Shown piece after piece: positions 44,385 through 53,408 of a stretch of 64,000 nucleotides of DNA (position 1 is its first letter; each line of letters begins with the position of its first letter). This stretch comes from Planctomycetota bacterium (GTDB taxonomy: Bacteria; Planctomycetota; UBA1135; GCA-002686595), in NCBI GenBank assembly GCA_002862085.1, contig PKCK01000029.1, positions 62,001 to 126,000 on the forward strand. Reading direction: 5' to 3'. Below the pieces are notes generated by a model that did not search any database, was not told the DNA's origin, and saw only the letters and a list, made by a program, of their open reading frames with translations. The position numbers were made by a program, and so were the translations under genes.

Positions 44385-47258
44385 ATGATCCACCGCTCCC
44401 TGCTCCTGGCCCTCGTCGTCGCCCTCGCCCCCTTCGCCCGGGGGGCCCAGGGGGGGGTCGTCGAGGGGGTCCGCGTGTACACGACGGCCAAGGACACCGC
44501 CCTGCGCATGGGCCTCAGCGACCGGCTCCAGCTGCTCCCCGCGCGGCAATCCCCGGAGACCGACGTGGCCGTCTTCATCAACCCCGAGAAGACCTTCCAG
44601 ACGGTCCTCGGCTTCGGCGGCGCGATCACCGACGCGAGCGCCGAGGTCTATGCGGGTCTCGCGGACGACGTGAAGCGCGAGCTCATGAGGGCCTACTACG
44701 ACGCCGACGAGGGGCTCGGCTACAGCCTGCTACGCACGCCGATCCACAGCTGCGACTTCGCCAGTGAGAGCCACACCTACATCGAGGAGGGTGACGCGGA
44801 CCTGAGCACCTTCGACGTGGCGCCGGACCGCGAGTTCAGGATCCCCATGATCCTCGAGGCCCTGCGCACCGCGGGCGGCAGCATCACGACGATCGCCAGC
44901 CCGTGGAGCGCCCCGGCCTTCATGAAGGGGCGAGAGGACATGCTTCGCGGCGGCAAGCTGCTCCCCCGCTATCGATCTGCCTGGGCGAGCTACTACGCGA
45001 AGTTCATCCGCGCCTACGAGGCCGAGGGCGTCCCCATCTGGGGGATCACGGTGCAGAACGAACCCATGGCGGTGCAGACCTGGGAGTCGATGATCTACAC
45101 CGCCGAGGAGGAGCGCGACTTCGTGCGTGACCACCTCGGCCCGACCCTCGCCGCCGACGGTCTGGGGGACGTGAAGGTGATCGTGTGGGATCACAACCGC
45201 GACCTCATCGGACACCGCGCCAACACGATCCTGGGCGACCCGGAGGCGGCCCGATACGTCTGGGGCGTCGGGTTCCACTGGTACGAGACCTGGGCGGGTG
45301 GAGAGGAGATGCACCAGAACGTCGCGGCGGTGAAGCAGGCGTACCCCGAGTTCGAGGTGCTCCTCACCGAGGCGTGCGTCGAGGGCTTCGACCCCGCCCG
45401 CTACCAGCACTGGCCCAACGCGGAGCGCTACGGGAAGAACGTGATCCGCGACCTCAACGCGGGGGCGGCCGGCTGGCTGGACTGGAACATCCTGCTCGAC
45501 GACCGGGGAGGCCCGAACCACGTCGGCAACCACTGCTTCGCGCCGATCCACGCGGACTCGGAGTCGGGCGCTCTCATCTACACCCCGAGCTACCACTACC
45601 TCGGACACTTCGCGAAGTTCATCCGACCGGGCGCCCGGCGCGTGAGCGCGATCAGCAGCCGCAGCAGCCTCGACGTCACGTCGTTCGTCCACGCCGACGG
45701 CCGGCTCGCGACCGTCGTGCTGAACCTCGAGGACGCCCCTGTCACGTACCGCTTCTGCGTCGGCGACGAGGAGGCCGTCACGACCATCCCGGCGCGCGCG
45801 ATCCAGACGCTCCTGCACGACCTGAACGCCCCCACCGGGTGGGTGGTCGACTTCTTCGACGACTTCGAGGTCTTCGACCCCGAGAACTGGCAGGACCAGA
45901 GGATCTGGGTCAACAACGAGGCGCAGTGCTATCTCCCCGACGGCGCAGCGGGCACCCGTGAGGTCTCCGACGGCACGCTCAAGGTCAAGGTCGTCAACGT
46001 CGGCGAGATGGTCGAGTGCGACAACCTCTCGAAGACCGGGGTCCGCCACCCGGACACTCAGTACGTCGCCGGCCGCGTCTGCTCGAAGAATCGCAAGGAG
46101 TTCATCAAGGGCCGGTGGACCGCGCGCCTGCGCACCTGGGGCAACGGCGAAGCCGGGATGTTCCCGGCCTGGTGGATCCTCGGCGCGCGGAACAACGAGC
46201 CGCCCGTCCAGGAGGACGACGAGAACATCGCCTGGCCCCTGACGGGCTCCGGGGAGATCGACATCTTCGAGCACCACGGCGAGAGTGGCGCGGACAAGTT
46301 CACGACCGGCGCGATCAAGAGCCTCGGCGCCGACGGCGGCGACTGGTGGACCCTTCGGAAGGGCGTGCCGGCGACCCTCGACGAGTGGCACGAGTACTCC
46401 GTCGAATGGGCCGGGAGTGACCTCGTCTACCGCGTGGACGGGGTGGAGGTCCACCGCAACCCCGGCGAGGGGGACAGCTACCCCGAGCCGATGTTCGCGA
46501 TCCTCAACTACGCGAAGATCTCGGACCACCCGATGACCGGCGAGTGGGTCATGGAGGTCGACTGGGTCAAGCACGAGCGCTGGGACGAGCGTTTCGTGTT
46601 CCCCGACCCCACCCGGCCAGCGGACCTCGTCATCGAGGAGAACGAGGACAGCACGGTGCTCTCGTGGTCGGGCGACGCCAGCCCTGGCGTGCGCTTCAGC
46701 GTGTACCGCGCCACGCGGCCGGGTGACCAGGGGGAGCTCATCGCCTTCGAGCTCGACGAAGCCCGCTTCGTCGACGTCGCTCCGGCGCCCGGGACAGCTC
46801 ACTTCTACTCGGTCGTGGCGTCGGCCGGCGCCGCCAAGAGCGCGCGCAGCGAGGTCGTCCACACCGAGCTCCCGTCGATCGAGGTCCCCGCGCGCATCGA
46901 GGCGGAGCACTACTTCGCGATGAACGGCGTCGAGGCCGAGACCTGCGGCGACGAGGGCGGCGGCTTCAACCTCGGCTTCTTCGATCCGGGCGACACGCTC
47001 GAGTACAAGATCGACGCGCCGTCGGCGGGCCGATACACGTTCGCTTACCGCCTCGCGTCCCTCAACGGAAGCGGCGGCTTCGAGGTCCTCCTCGACGGCG
47101 AGGTCGTCGATCGTCAGGAGGTGGCGGCGACCGGTGGCTGGCAGACCTACGTGACGAAGCGTGGTGCCGCAGTGCCGATCGAGGGCGGCGAGCACACCCT
47201 CACGTTCCGTTCGGTCGGCGATCAGTGGAACATCAACTGGTTCGCCCTCGAGCGTTGA
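44385..47258 (+). CDS. GH30-GH16-FN3-CBM6 fusion glycoside hydrolase (probable laminarinase)
   Basis: A 957-aa secreted enzyme with signal peptide at 1-22. GH30 covers about 45-480, with acid/base E226 in VQNEPM and nucleophile E329 in LLTEACVEG. GH16 covers about 483-730, with catalytic E624-x-D626-x-x-E629 in GSGEIDIFEHH, the laminarinase form with an inserted residue. An FN3-like domain is at about 745-830 and a CBM6-like domain at about 835-957 (RIEAEHYFA, then WNINWFALE). GH16 laminarinases cut beta-1,3-glucan; GH30 subfamilies 1 and 3 include beta-glucosidases and beta-1,6-glucanases. One chain could therefore debranch and cut laminarin; that specificity is inference. ATG at 44385 begins the signal peptide. 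Confidence 0.9.
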   Translation: MIHRSLLLALVVALAPFARGAQGGVVEGVRVYTTAKDTALRMGLSDRLQLLPARQSPETDVAVFINPEKTFQTVLGFGGAITDASAEVYAGLADDVKRELMRAYYDADEGLGYSLLRTPIHSCDFASESHTYIEEGDADLSTFDVAPDREFRIPMILEALRTAGGSITTIASPWSAPAFMKGREDMLRGGKLLPRYRSAWASYYAKFIRAYEAEGVPIWGITVQNEPMAVQTWESMIYTAEEERDFVRDHLGPTLAADGLGDVKVIVWDHNRDLIGHRANTILGDPEAARYVWGVGFHWYETWAGGEEMHQNVAAVKQAYPEFEVLLTEACVEGFDPARYQHWPNAERYGKNVIRDLNAGAAGWLDWNILLDDRGGPNHVGNHCFAPIHADSESGALIYTPSYHYLGHFAKFIRPGARRVSAISSRSSLDVTSFVHADGRLATVVLNLEDAPVTYRFCVGDEEAVTTIPARAIQTLLHDLNAPTGWVVDFFDDFEVFDPENWQDQRIWVNNEAQCYLPDGAAGTREVSDGTLKVKVVNVGEMVECDNLSKTGVRHPDTQYVAGRVCSKNRKEFIKGRWTARLRTWGNGEAGMFPAWWILGARNNEPPVQEDDENIAWPLTGSGEIDIFEHHGESGADKFTTGAIKSLGADGGDWWTLRKGVPATLDEWHEYSVEWAGSDLVYRVDGVEVHRNPGEGDSYPEPMFAILNYAKISDHPMTGEWVMEVDWVKHERWDERFVFPDPTRPADLVIEENEDSTVLSWSGDASPGVRFSVYRATRPGDQGELIAFELDEARFVDVAPAPGTAHFYSVVASAGAAKSARSEVVHTELPSIEVPARIEAEHYFAMNGVEAETCGDEGGGFNLGFFDPGDTLEYKIDAPSAGRYTFAYRLASLNGSGGFEVLLDGEVVDRQEVAATGGWQTYVTKRGAAVPIEGGEHTLTFRSVGDQWNINWFALER

Positions 47259-47392
47259 CCGCCGGAGACCCCGTCAGGGGGCGAACGTCCTGATCCAGGG
47301 ACGATAGTGGTCCGTCACGGCGCCGTCATCCGTCCAGATCGCGCGCGCGTCACGCGGCCGCCCCTCCGGCCCGGCCGACGAGGCCGCGAGAC

Positions 47393-49177
47393 TCAGCGCC
47401 GCAACCGAAGACGCGCGAGGTAGACGGCGGTCTTCTCCTCGTGGCTCGAGTAGTAGGAGACGAGGAGCTGCGAGCCCCGGAGCGCCATGCCGGGATAGCT
47501 CGTGTCGCCGCCGGAGGGGAGCTCCACGAGCTCGTTCCAGTTGCCCGCGAGGTCCACCTCGCCGATGACGGTCCTCCTCGCGCGGCCGCCCGCGCCCACG
47601 ACGCGGCGGCCCGAGGCGAGCATGCGGCCGTCGTCGAGCACGAGCAGTTCCGGTCCCCCGAGGTGCAGCGGCAGCTCGGCCCAGGTCCATTTCCTGAACG
47701 GCGGCCGCGCGGAGCCGATCAGGGCGTTGCCCTCACGCCGGAGGAGCGCGACGAGGGAACCGTCGGGGCGCGCGCGGAGGGTCGTCTCGCTCGGCCGGCC
47801 GTCGTGGTCCCAGGTCGCCACGGCGCGGAAGTCGACGCCGTTCCGGGTCGCGACGAGGTGCTGGCGCCAGCGCTCGCCCTCGGGCTGATAGACGACGCCG
47901 AAGCCCGTGGAGCCTCGCCATGTCAGCCGCCACAGCCAGTCGACGGGGCCCTTGACCGCGGGGTCGATGCGCGCGTCCACCAGCTCGATCTCGCCGTCCG
48001 TTCCCGGTGCCCAGCGCGCGACCTTCGACGTCCGCCCCTGGAGCTTCTTGCCGTCGTACCGCGAGGCCCCCGCGAGGAGGAGCAGGTCTCCCTCCGGGGT
48101 CGCGCTCAGCTTGGGGTCCCGCAGGTCGATCCCCTCGAGCGCGACGCGCGCGCGGCTCGTCCAGCTCTTCCCGTCCGTCGAGGTCAGGATCCGGATGACG
48201 CCGTCAGCGCCGCCGACGTGGCCGTCGCCCTCGCGGAAGGTGAGGACGAGCTCGCTGCCGTGGAGGACGAGGTCGGTGAAGGCCTGGTGGGGCGCCGCGT
48301 CCCAGACGCGGTGGACGTCCTCCAGCTCGAGCTTCAGCGGAGCGGGCTCTGCGCTCGGGCCGTCACTCCTGCGCGGATGGCTCTTGAAGAACCGCACCGC
48401 CAGGCCCGCGTGGGCCTTGTTGTGCCGGTGCCCGCCCCCGTGCTCGAAGAGCAGGACGTCGGCGCCCTTCTCCGCGGGGAAGCGGGTCACGCGCGGATCG
48501 AGCTCCCAGGGCTCGCCTTCGCCGCAATCCCGCGCGCGCCGCAGGCCGCGGAGCGCCGCCTCCTGCCAGGTCCATCTGACGAGGCGATCGTCAGGGGATC
48601 CAGCGTGGAGCACGGCGACCTCGCGGGAGGCCTCCCCCCCGGACCCGCGGCCCTTGCCGCTGGCGGAGGGCGACACGGAGGCCAGGACGGCGGCGCGCTC
48701 CTCCAGCAGGAGATAGGTGAAGGCCCCGCCGTTGGAGTGGCCCGTCACGTGGATCCGATCGGCGTCCACCGTCGCCTCGGACTCGATGCGCTCCAGCAGC
48801 GCGTCGAAGAGCGCGAGGTCCCTGTCCTCCTGGCTTCCGGCGCGGTTCTGCCACCCGGAGCGCTTGCCCTGTGGATCGACGAGGGCGCTGGGCGTCGGGA
48901 GCCCCTGGGGGTAGGCGACGATGGCCTCGGGCCATTCCCGATGGAGGCCGAACCGCCGGGCGAATCCGTTCGCCCCTCCGCCGTGTCCGTGGAAGGCGAG
49001 GACGAGCGGCGCGGGCTCGCCCGGCTCGGAGCCCCTGTCCCGCGCGTCCTCGGGGAGATGGACGAGCGCGGTACGCTCGACACCGTCGACGGAGAGCGTC
49101 CAGGACTCGAGCTGCTGGGAGCTGGCCGTGGAGCCGAGGGCGGCGGCGAACAGCGCGAGGAGAGGGAGGCGTGCCAT
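47393..49177 (-). CDS. Secreted PHB-depolymerase/feruloyl-esterase-like hydrolase fused to BNR/sialidase-like propeller
   Basis: A 594-aa product with signal peptide (LPLLALFAAALGSTASSQ). The first half, to about 275, is an LpqC-type esterase: LAFHGHGGGANGF oxyanion region, VTGHSNGGAF nucleophile elbow, and His in HGGGHRHNKA. The second half, about 290-594, has repeated propeller-blade motifs (ILTSTDGKSWTSRARVAL, LVATRNGVDFRAVATW) like BNR/sialidase repeats, without a clear catalytic set. The start ATG at 49177 precedes the signal peptide. It converges on the GH30-GH16 gene with 134 bp between, so it may act on acylated polysaccharide from the same source; this is inference. Confidence 0.75.
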   Translation of the reverse strand: MARLPLLALFAAALGSTASSQQLESWTLSVDGVERTALVHLPEDARDRGSEPGEPAPLVLAFHGHGGGANGFARRFGLHREWPEAIVAYPQGLPTPSALVDPQGKRSGWQNRAGSQEDRDLALFDALLERIESEATVDADRIHVTGHSNGGAFTYLLLEERAAVLASVSPSASGKGRGSGGEASREVAVLHAGSPDDRLVRWTWQEAALRGLRRARDCGEGEPWELDPRVTRFPAEKGADVLLFEHGGGHRHNKAHAGLAVRFFKSHPRRSDGPSAEPAPLKLELEDVHRVWDAAPHQAFTDLVLHGSELVLTFREGDGHVGGADGVIRILTSTDGKSWTSRARVALEGIDLRDPKLSATPEGDLLLLAGASRYDGKKLQGRTSKVARWAPGTDGEIELVDARIDPAVKGPVDWLWRLTWRGSTGFGVVYQPEGERWRQHLVATRNGVDFRAVATWDHDGRPSETTLRARPDGSLVALLRREGNALIGSARPPFRKWTWAELPLHLGGPELLVLDDGRMLASGRRVVGAGGRARRTVIGEVDLAGNWNELVELPSGGDTSYPGMALRGSQLLVSYYSSHEEKTAVYLARLRLRR

Positions 49178-49400
49178 GCCTCCATCCAACCATCTCCCCG
49201 CCGCGAGGTTCCGGGTTTCTCGGTCGGCGACGAGGAGGAGCGCCCACCGGGGGGCCTGGCTCTCCGCGAACGTCCGGCGCACGCCGTCGATCTCGAAGGA
49301 CGCCTCGAAGGCCTCGTGCTTCACGTGGTCCAGGTGGCTCGGGGCGACGAGAGATACGCCTGCCCGACGCGCGTGGTCCAGGGTCCGAGCGAGACGACGC

Positions 49401-50828
49401 TCAGCCGAGCATCCCCTTCACCACCCGGGCCTCCTCGACCCCGGTCAACCTCTGGTCGAGGCCCTGGAAGGGGAAGGTCAGCCGCTCGTGGTCGACGCCG
49501 AGCAGGTGCAGGAGCGTCGCGTGGAGATCGCGCACCTCGACGGGATTCTCGGCGACGTTGTAGCTGAAGTCGTCGGTGCGCCCGTAGGAGATGCCCCCCT
49601 GGATGCCGCCGCCGGCCAGCCACGCGGAGAAGCACCGCGGGTGGTGGTCGCGGCCGTAGTCGTCCCGTGCGAGGCGGCCCTGGCCGTAGATCGTGCGTCC
49701 GAACTCGCCGGCGAAGACGACGATCGTGTCGTCCAGCAGGCCGCGGCGCTCGAGGTCGAGGAGCAGCGCGGCCGCGGGCTGGTCGACGTCGTAGCACTGG
49801 CCGGGCAGCTGCTTGGGCAGGATCGAGTGGTGGTCCCAGCCGCGGTGGAAGAGCTGGACGAAGCGCACGTCGCGCTCGACCATCCGGCGGGCGAGCAGGC
49901 AGTTGCGCGCGAACGAGCCCGGCTTGTTCACCTCGGGCCCGTAGAGGTCGAGGACGCTCTTCGGCTCCCTGGAGAGGTCGGTCAGCTCCGGCACCGAGGC
50001 CTGCATGCGGAAGGCCATCTCGCTCTGGGCGATGCTGGTGGCGATCTCGGGGTCGCCGGCGCCCTCCTGGTGGGCGCGGTTCACCTCCCCCACGGCGTCG
50101 AGCATCCGACGGCGGATCGCGCGGTCGACGCCGCCGGGGTTCGAGAGGAACAGCACCGGGTCGCCCGCGGTCTGGAACGCGACGCCCTGGTGCTTCGACG
50201 GCAGGTAACCGCTGCCCCACAGCCGGCTGTAGAGGCCCTGGACGTTCCGGGTGCCGCCGGTCCAGAAGGCCGACGTGAGCACCACGAAGTCCGGCAGGTC
50301 ACGGTTCATCGAGCCGAGGCCGTAGCTCAGCCACGAGCCCATGCTCGCCTTGCCCGGGATCTCCGAGCCCGTGCACATGAAGGTCTTGCCCGGGTCGTGG
50401 TTGATCGCGTTCGTGCGGAGGGAGCGCAGCACGCAGATGCGGTCGGAGACGCGGGAGAGGTGCGGGAGGAGCGTGCTCCACTCCACGCCGCACTTCGCGC
50501 GCTCGAAGCCGAACATGGAGGGCACCACCTTCTGCTCCCGTCCGCGCGTCATCGCGGTGACGCGCTGGCCCATGGTCACGCTCGGCGGGAGCGGCTCTCC
50601 GATGCGGTCCATCAGGCCCGGCTTGGGGTCGAGCAGGTCCACCTGGCTCGGCGCGCCCGCCATGAAGAGGAAGATCACGCGCTTCGCACGCGCGGTCTCC
50701 GCAGCGGCGCGCGCCGCCGCGTTCTGCGGGAGCAGCGCGCCCAGCGCCGTCGCGCCGAGCCCCATACCGGCGGCGTTCAGGAGGCGTCGGCGCGTCATGA
50801 GGCGCGCGCTCTCGGCGTGGACGTCCAT
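49401..50828 (-). CDS. DUF1501 protein, Tat-exported
   Basis: A 475-aa product. The N-terminus carries a twin-arginine signal (TRRRLLNAAGMGLGATALGAL). The DUF1501 body has FMAGAPSQVDLLDPKPGL, LRSLRTNAINHDPG and FVQLFHRGWDHHS, and ends with FAGEFGRT and RDHHPRCFSAWLAGGG. The fold is related to alkaline phosphatase/sulfatases, but activity is unknown. The start at 50828 lies 5 bp after the PSD1 stop, so the pair is one operon, an arrangement found in many copies in planctomycete genomes. Confidence 0.88.
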   Translation of the reverse strand: MDVHAESARLMTRRRLLNAAGMGLGATALGALLPQNAAARAAAETARAKRVIFLFMAGAPSQVDLLDPKPGLMDRIGEPLPPSVTMGQRVTAMTRGREQKVVPSMFGFERAKCGVEWSTLLPHLSRVSDRICVLRSLRTNAINHDPGKTFMCTGSEIPGKASMGSWLSYGLGSMNRDLPDFVVLTSAFWTGGTRNVQGLYSRLWGSGYLPSKHQGVAFQTAGDPVLFLSNPGGVDRAIRRRMLDAVGEVNRAHQEGAGDPEIATSIAQSEMAFRMQASVPELTDLSREPKSVLDLYGPEVNKPGSFARNCLLARRMVERDVRFVQLFHRGWDHHSILPKQLPGQCYDVDQPAAALLLDLERRGLLDDTIVVFAGEFGRTIYGQGRLARDDYGRDHHPRCFSAWLAGGGIQGGISYGRTDDFSYNVAENPVEVRDLHATLLHLLGVDHERLTFPFQGLDQRLTGVEEARVVKGMLG

Positions 50829-50833
50829 GGCGT

Positions 50834-53278
50834 TCAGTCCCGGGTGCGCGTGGTGTCGAGGTTCTGGACGGCGCTCGTGACCATCGTCCACGCCGCGAGC
50901 TCGGCCGCGTCGGCGCCGGACGCCGCTTCGCTGCAGAGCTCCTCCGCGAGCCCGGCGTTCGCCCCGTAGAGCTCGCGCAGATCCGCGAGGGCGGAGAGCA
51001 GCGCGACGCTCACGCGCGCCTCGGGGAGCCGGCCCGTGATCGTCTCGTAGATCCGCTCCAGCCGCGCCTCGTCGTCTCCCTCGATCGCGATCTCCGCGGC
51101 GGCGAGGTGCCGCGCGGCGCGCAGGTACTCCTCCTCGTTCATCAGGAGCAGCGCCTGCAGCGGTGTGTTCGTGCGCTCGCGCCGCGCGACGCAGGACTCG
51201 CGGTTCGGCGCGTCGAGGATCGTCATCTGCGGCGGCGGCATCCCGCGCTTCCAGAAGGTGTAGACGCTGCGCCGCCTGGCGGCCTCGCCCTCGTCGGCCT
51301 CGAAGACGCGCGGGTAGGAGTCGGGGAGCGTGACCGCCTTCCAGACGCCTGCTGGCTGCGGCGGCTTCACGCTCGGCCCGTACATCTCGGGGCTCAGGAG
51401 CCCGCTCGAGGCGAGCACCTGGTCGCGGATGACCTCGGCGTCGAGCCGGTAGCGCGAGCCGCGGGCGAGGAGCCTGTTCTCCGGGTCGCGCTCGAACGCC
51501 TCCGGCGCCGCGACGGAGGCCTGGCGATAGGTCTCGGAGAGGACGATCTGGCGACGCAGCGCCTTCAGGTCCCAGCCGGACTCCCGCAGGTCGAGGGCGA
51601 GGTGGTCGAGGAGCGCGAGGTGGCGCGGCCACTCCCCGCGGGTGCCGAAGTCCTCGGAGGTCTTCACCAGGCCGACGCCGAAGAGCTCCTGCCAGACGCG
51701 GTTGGCGGCCACCCGCGCGGTGAGCGGGTTCTCGGGCGCCACCAGCCAGCGCGCGAGGTCGAGCCGCGTCGCGGGGCCCTCCTCCGCGCCGCGTTCCAGC
51801 GGCGGCAGGAACGCCGGCGTGTCCCGCTGGACCTCCTCGCCGAGCCGGTCGTAGGCGCCGCGCACGAACACGTGGGCGGGCCGCGGCTCAGCGCGCTCCT
51901 TCATGACCATGACGGCCCGCACGCCGCCCTCGACGCGCCCGCGCTCGCGGCCGAGCTTCCGGACCTCCGCGCGCGCGCCGTCGATCGCCTCCTTGGTCGC
52001 GGCGGCCTGCTCCAGCTCCTTTTGCGCCTCGCGGGCGGCCGCGAGCTCGCGGTCCAGCTCGGCGAGCCGGGTCGTCTGCTCGTCGGTGGGGAAGCGCATG
52101 TAGGGCGGCTGCACGCCGCGCGCGAAGTCCGCTCCGCTCCGCCCTCCGGTCTCGGGCGCGCCGTCGAGGTTGTTGAGGAAGGCGTAGAGCTGGAAGAAGT
52201 CCTTCTGGCGGATGGGGTCGTACTTGTGGTCGTGGCAGACCGCGCACTGCAGCGTCAGACCCATGAAGGCGGTGCCCACCGCGCTGACCCGATCGATCAC
52301 GTTCCGCGAGAGGCTCTCCTCGGGGAGCATCGTGCCGCGGTCGATGATCATGTGCAGGCGCAGGAAGCCCGACGCGGTGCGGTCGTCGTCGGTGGCGCCG
52401 GGCAGCAGGTCGCCCGCGACCTGGGCGATGACGAACTCGTCGTAGCCCATCCCCTCGTTCATCGCGCGGATGACCCAGTCGCGGTAGGGCGAGTGATCGC
52501 GGAAGTGGTCGTGGTGGACGCCGTTGGTGTCCGCGAAGCGCACGAGGTCCAGCCAGGACCGCGCCGCGTGCTCGCCGTGCGCGGGACGCGCGAGGAGGTC
52601 GTCCACGAGCCGCTCGTAGGCGTCCTCGCGCTCGTCCTCGAGGAACGCGCGGATCTCCGCCCGCGTCGGCGGGAGGCCGGTGAGGTCGAGGGAGAGGCGG
52701 CGGAGGAGGGTCCGCCGGTCGGCCTGCGGGGAGGGCTCGAGCCCCTCGGCCTCGAGGCGCGCGAGGACGTGTCGGTCGATGGCGCCCGTGCCCCAGGCCT
52801 CGTCATCCGTGAGCGGGAACGGGCGGCGGCGCGGTGGCACGAAGGCCCAGTGCTCCTCGTAGGGCGCGCCGGCCTCGATCCAGCGGCGGACGAGCTCGCG
52901 CTCCTCCTCGTCGAGGCCTTCGTCGTGGGCCTCCGGCGGCGGCATGCGCTCGTCCTCGAACTCGGTGACCAGCCGGTACCACACCTCGCTGTCCTCGAGG
53001 GAGCCGGGCGCGATGGCGGCGCCGCCGCCCCGCTCTCGATAGGCGCCTTCCTCGCCGTTCGCCTGGTCGAGTCGCAGCCCCGCGGCTCGGTCGGCGGCGT
53101 CGGGCCCGTGGCAAGCGAAGCAGTGCTCCGCGAGGATCGGCCGCACGTCGCGGTTGAACTCGGGCGCGTCGACCGCGGCGCTCTGTCCGCTCGCCGGGGC
53201 GGCGAGCGCGATCGCGGACATCGCCACCGCGGCGGCGAGCGCAGCGCGGCGCGGCGCGCGACGTTCGGTTCGAGCCAT
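50834..53278 (-). CDS. Planctomycete cytochrome c / DUF1549 / DUF1553 protein (PSD1 type)
   Basis: An 814-aa product. A signal peptide ends near residue 31. A c-type heme site CFACH is at 53-57 (PSC1 domain). DUF1549 covers about 165-375, including FADTNGVHHDHFRD and a second CxxCH, CAVCHDHKYDP. A helical linker and DUF1553 (about 515-780; LARWLVAPENPLTARVAANR) follow. These exported multidomain cytochromes are specific to the PVC group, and their reactions are unknown. The gene is upstream partner of DUF1501 and divergent from the CxxCH propeller gene across 130 bp. Confidence 0.9.
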   Translation of the reverse strand: MARTERRAPRRAALAAAVAMSAIALAAPASGQSAAVDAPEFNRDVRPILAEHCFACHGPDAADRAAGLRLDQANGEEGAYRERGGGAAIAPGSLEDSEVWYRLVTEFEDERMPPPEAHDEGLDEEERELVRRWIEAGAPYEEHWAFVPPRRRPFPLTDDEAWGTGAIDRHVLARLEAEGLEPSPQADRRTLLRRLSLDLTGLPPTRAEIRAFLEDEREDAYERLVDDLLARPAHGEHAARSWLDLVRFADTNGVHHDHFRDHSPYRDWVIRAMNEGMGYDEFVIAQVAGDLLPGATDDDRTASGFLRLHMIIDRGTMLPEESLSRNVIDRVSAVGTAFMGLTLQCAVCHDHKYDPIRQKDFFQLYAFLNNLDGAPETGGRSGADFARGVQPPYMRFPTDEQTTRLAELDRELAAAREAQKELEQAAATKEAIDGARAEVRKLGRERGRVEGGVRAVMVMKERAEPRPAHVFVRGAYDRLGEEVQRDTPAFLPPLERGAEEGPATRLDLARWLVAPENPLTARVAANRVWQELFGVGLVKTSEDFGTRGEWPRHLALLDHLALDLRESGWDLKALRRQIVLSETYRQASVAAPEAFERDPENRLLARGSRYRLDAEVIRDQVLASSGLLSPEMYGPSVKPPQPAGVWKAVTLPDSYPRVFEADEGEAARRRSVYTFWKRGMPPPQMTILDAPNRESCVARRERTNTPLQALLLMNEEEYLRAARHLAAAEIAIEGDDEARLERIYETITGRLPEARVSVALLSALADLRELYGANAGLAEELCSEAASGADAAELAAWTMVTSAVQNLDTTRTRD

Positions 53279-53408
53279 ACCCCGATGTTGAGGTAGAGCG
53301 GCCCGTTCCGCGACCTGCGCGCTGTGGTTACGCTCGGATCACAGCCGTCCGGGCTCTGATGCCCGGACTGCGACACAACCGCGCAGCATCTCCTCGGCCC
53401 GTCGAACC

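Noticed and set aside
44730-47195. 821-codon minus-strand open frame opposite the GH30-GH16 gene
   Set aside because: Low-complexity antisense translation; the plus strand carries both sets of catalytic residues.
47274-47392. Plausible-looking C-terminal peptide in the gap between the GH fusion and the esterase-propeller gene
   Set aside because: A minus-strand frame ends at 47274 with ordinary composition over about 23 codons, which might hint at a frameshifted tail. The propeller gene already has a good end, and one short stretch is not enough evidence.
47441-53296. Several 600-730-codon plus-strand open frames across the esterase, DUF1501 and PSD1 genes
   Set aside because: All are antisense to well-supported genes and encode Arg/Pro/Ala-rich sequence without family likeness.
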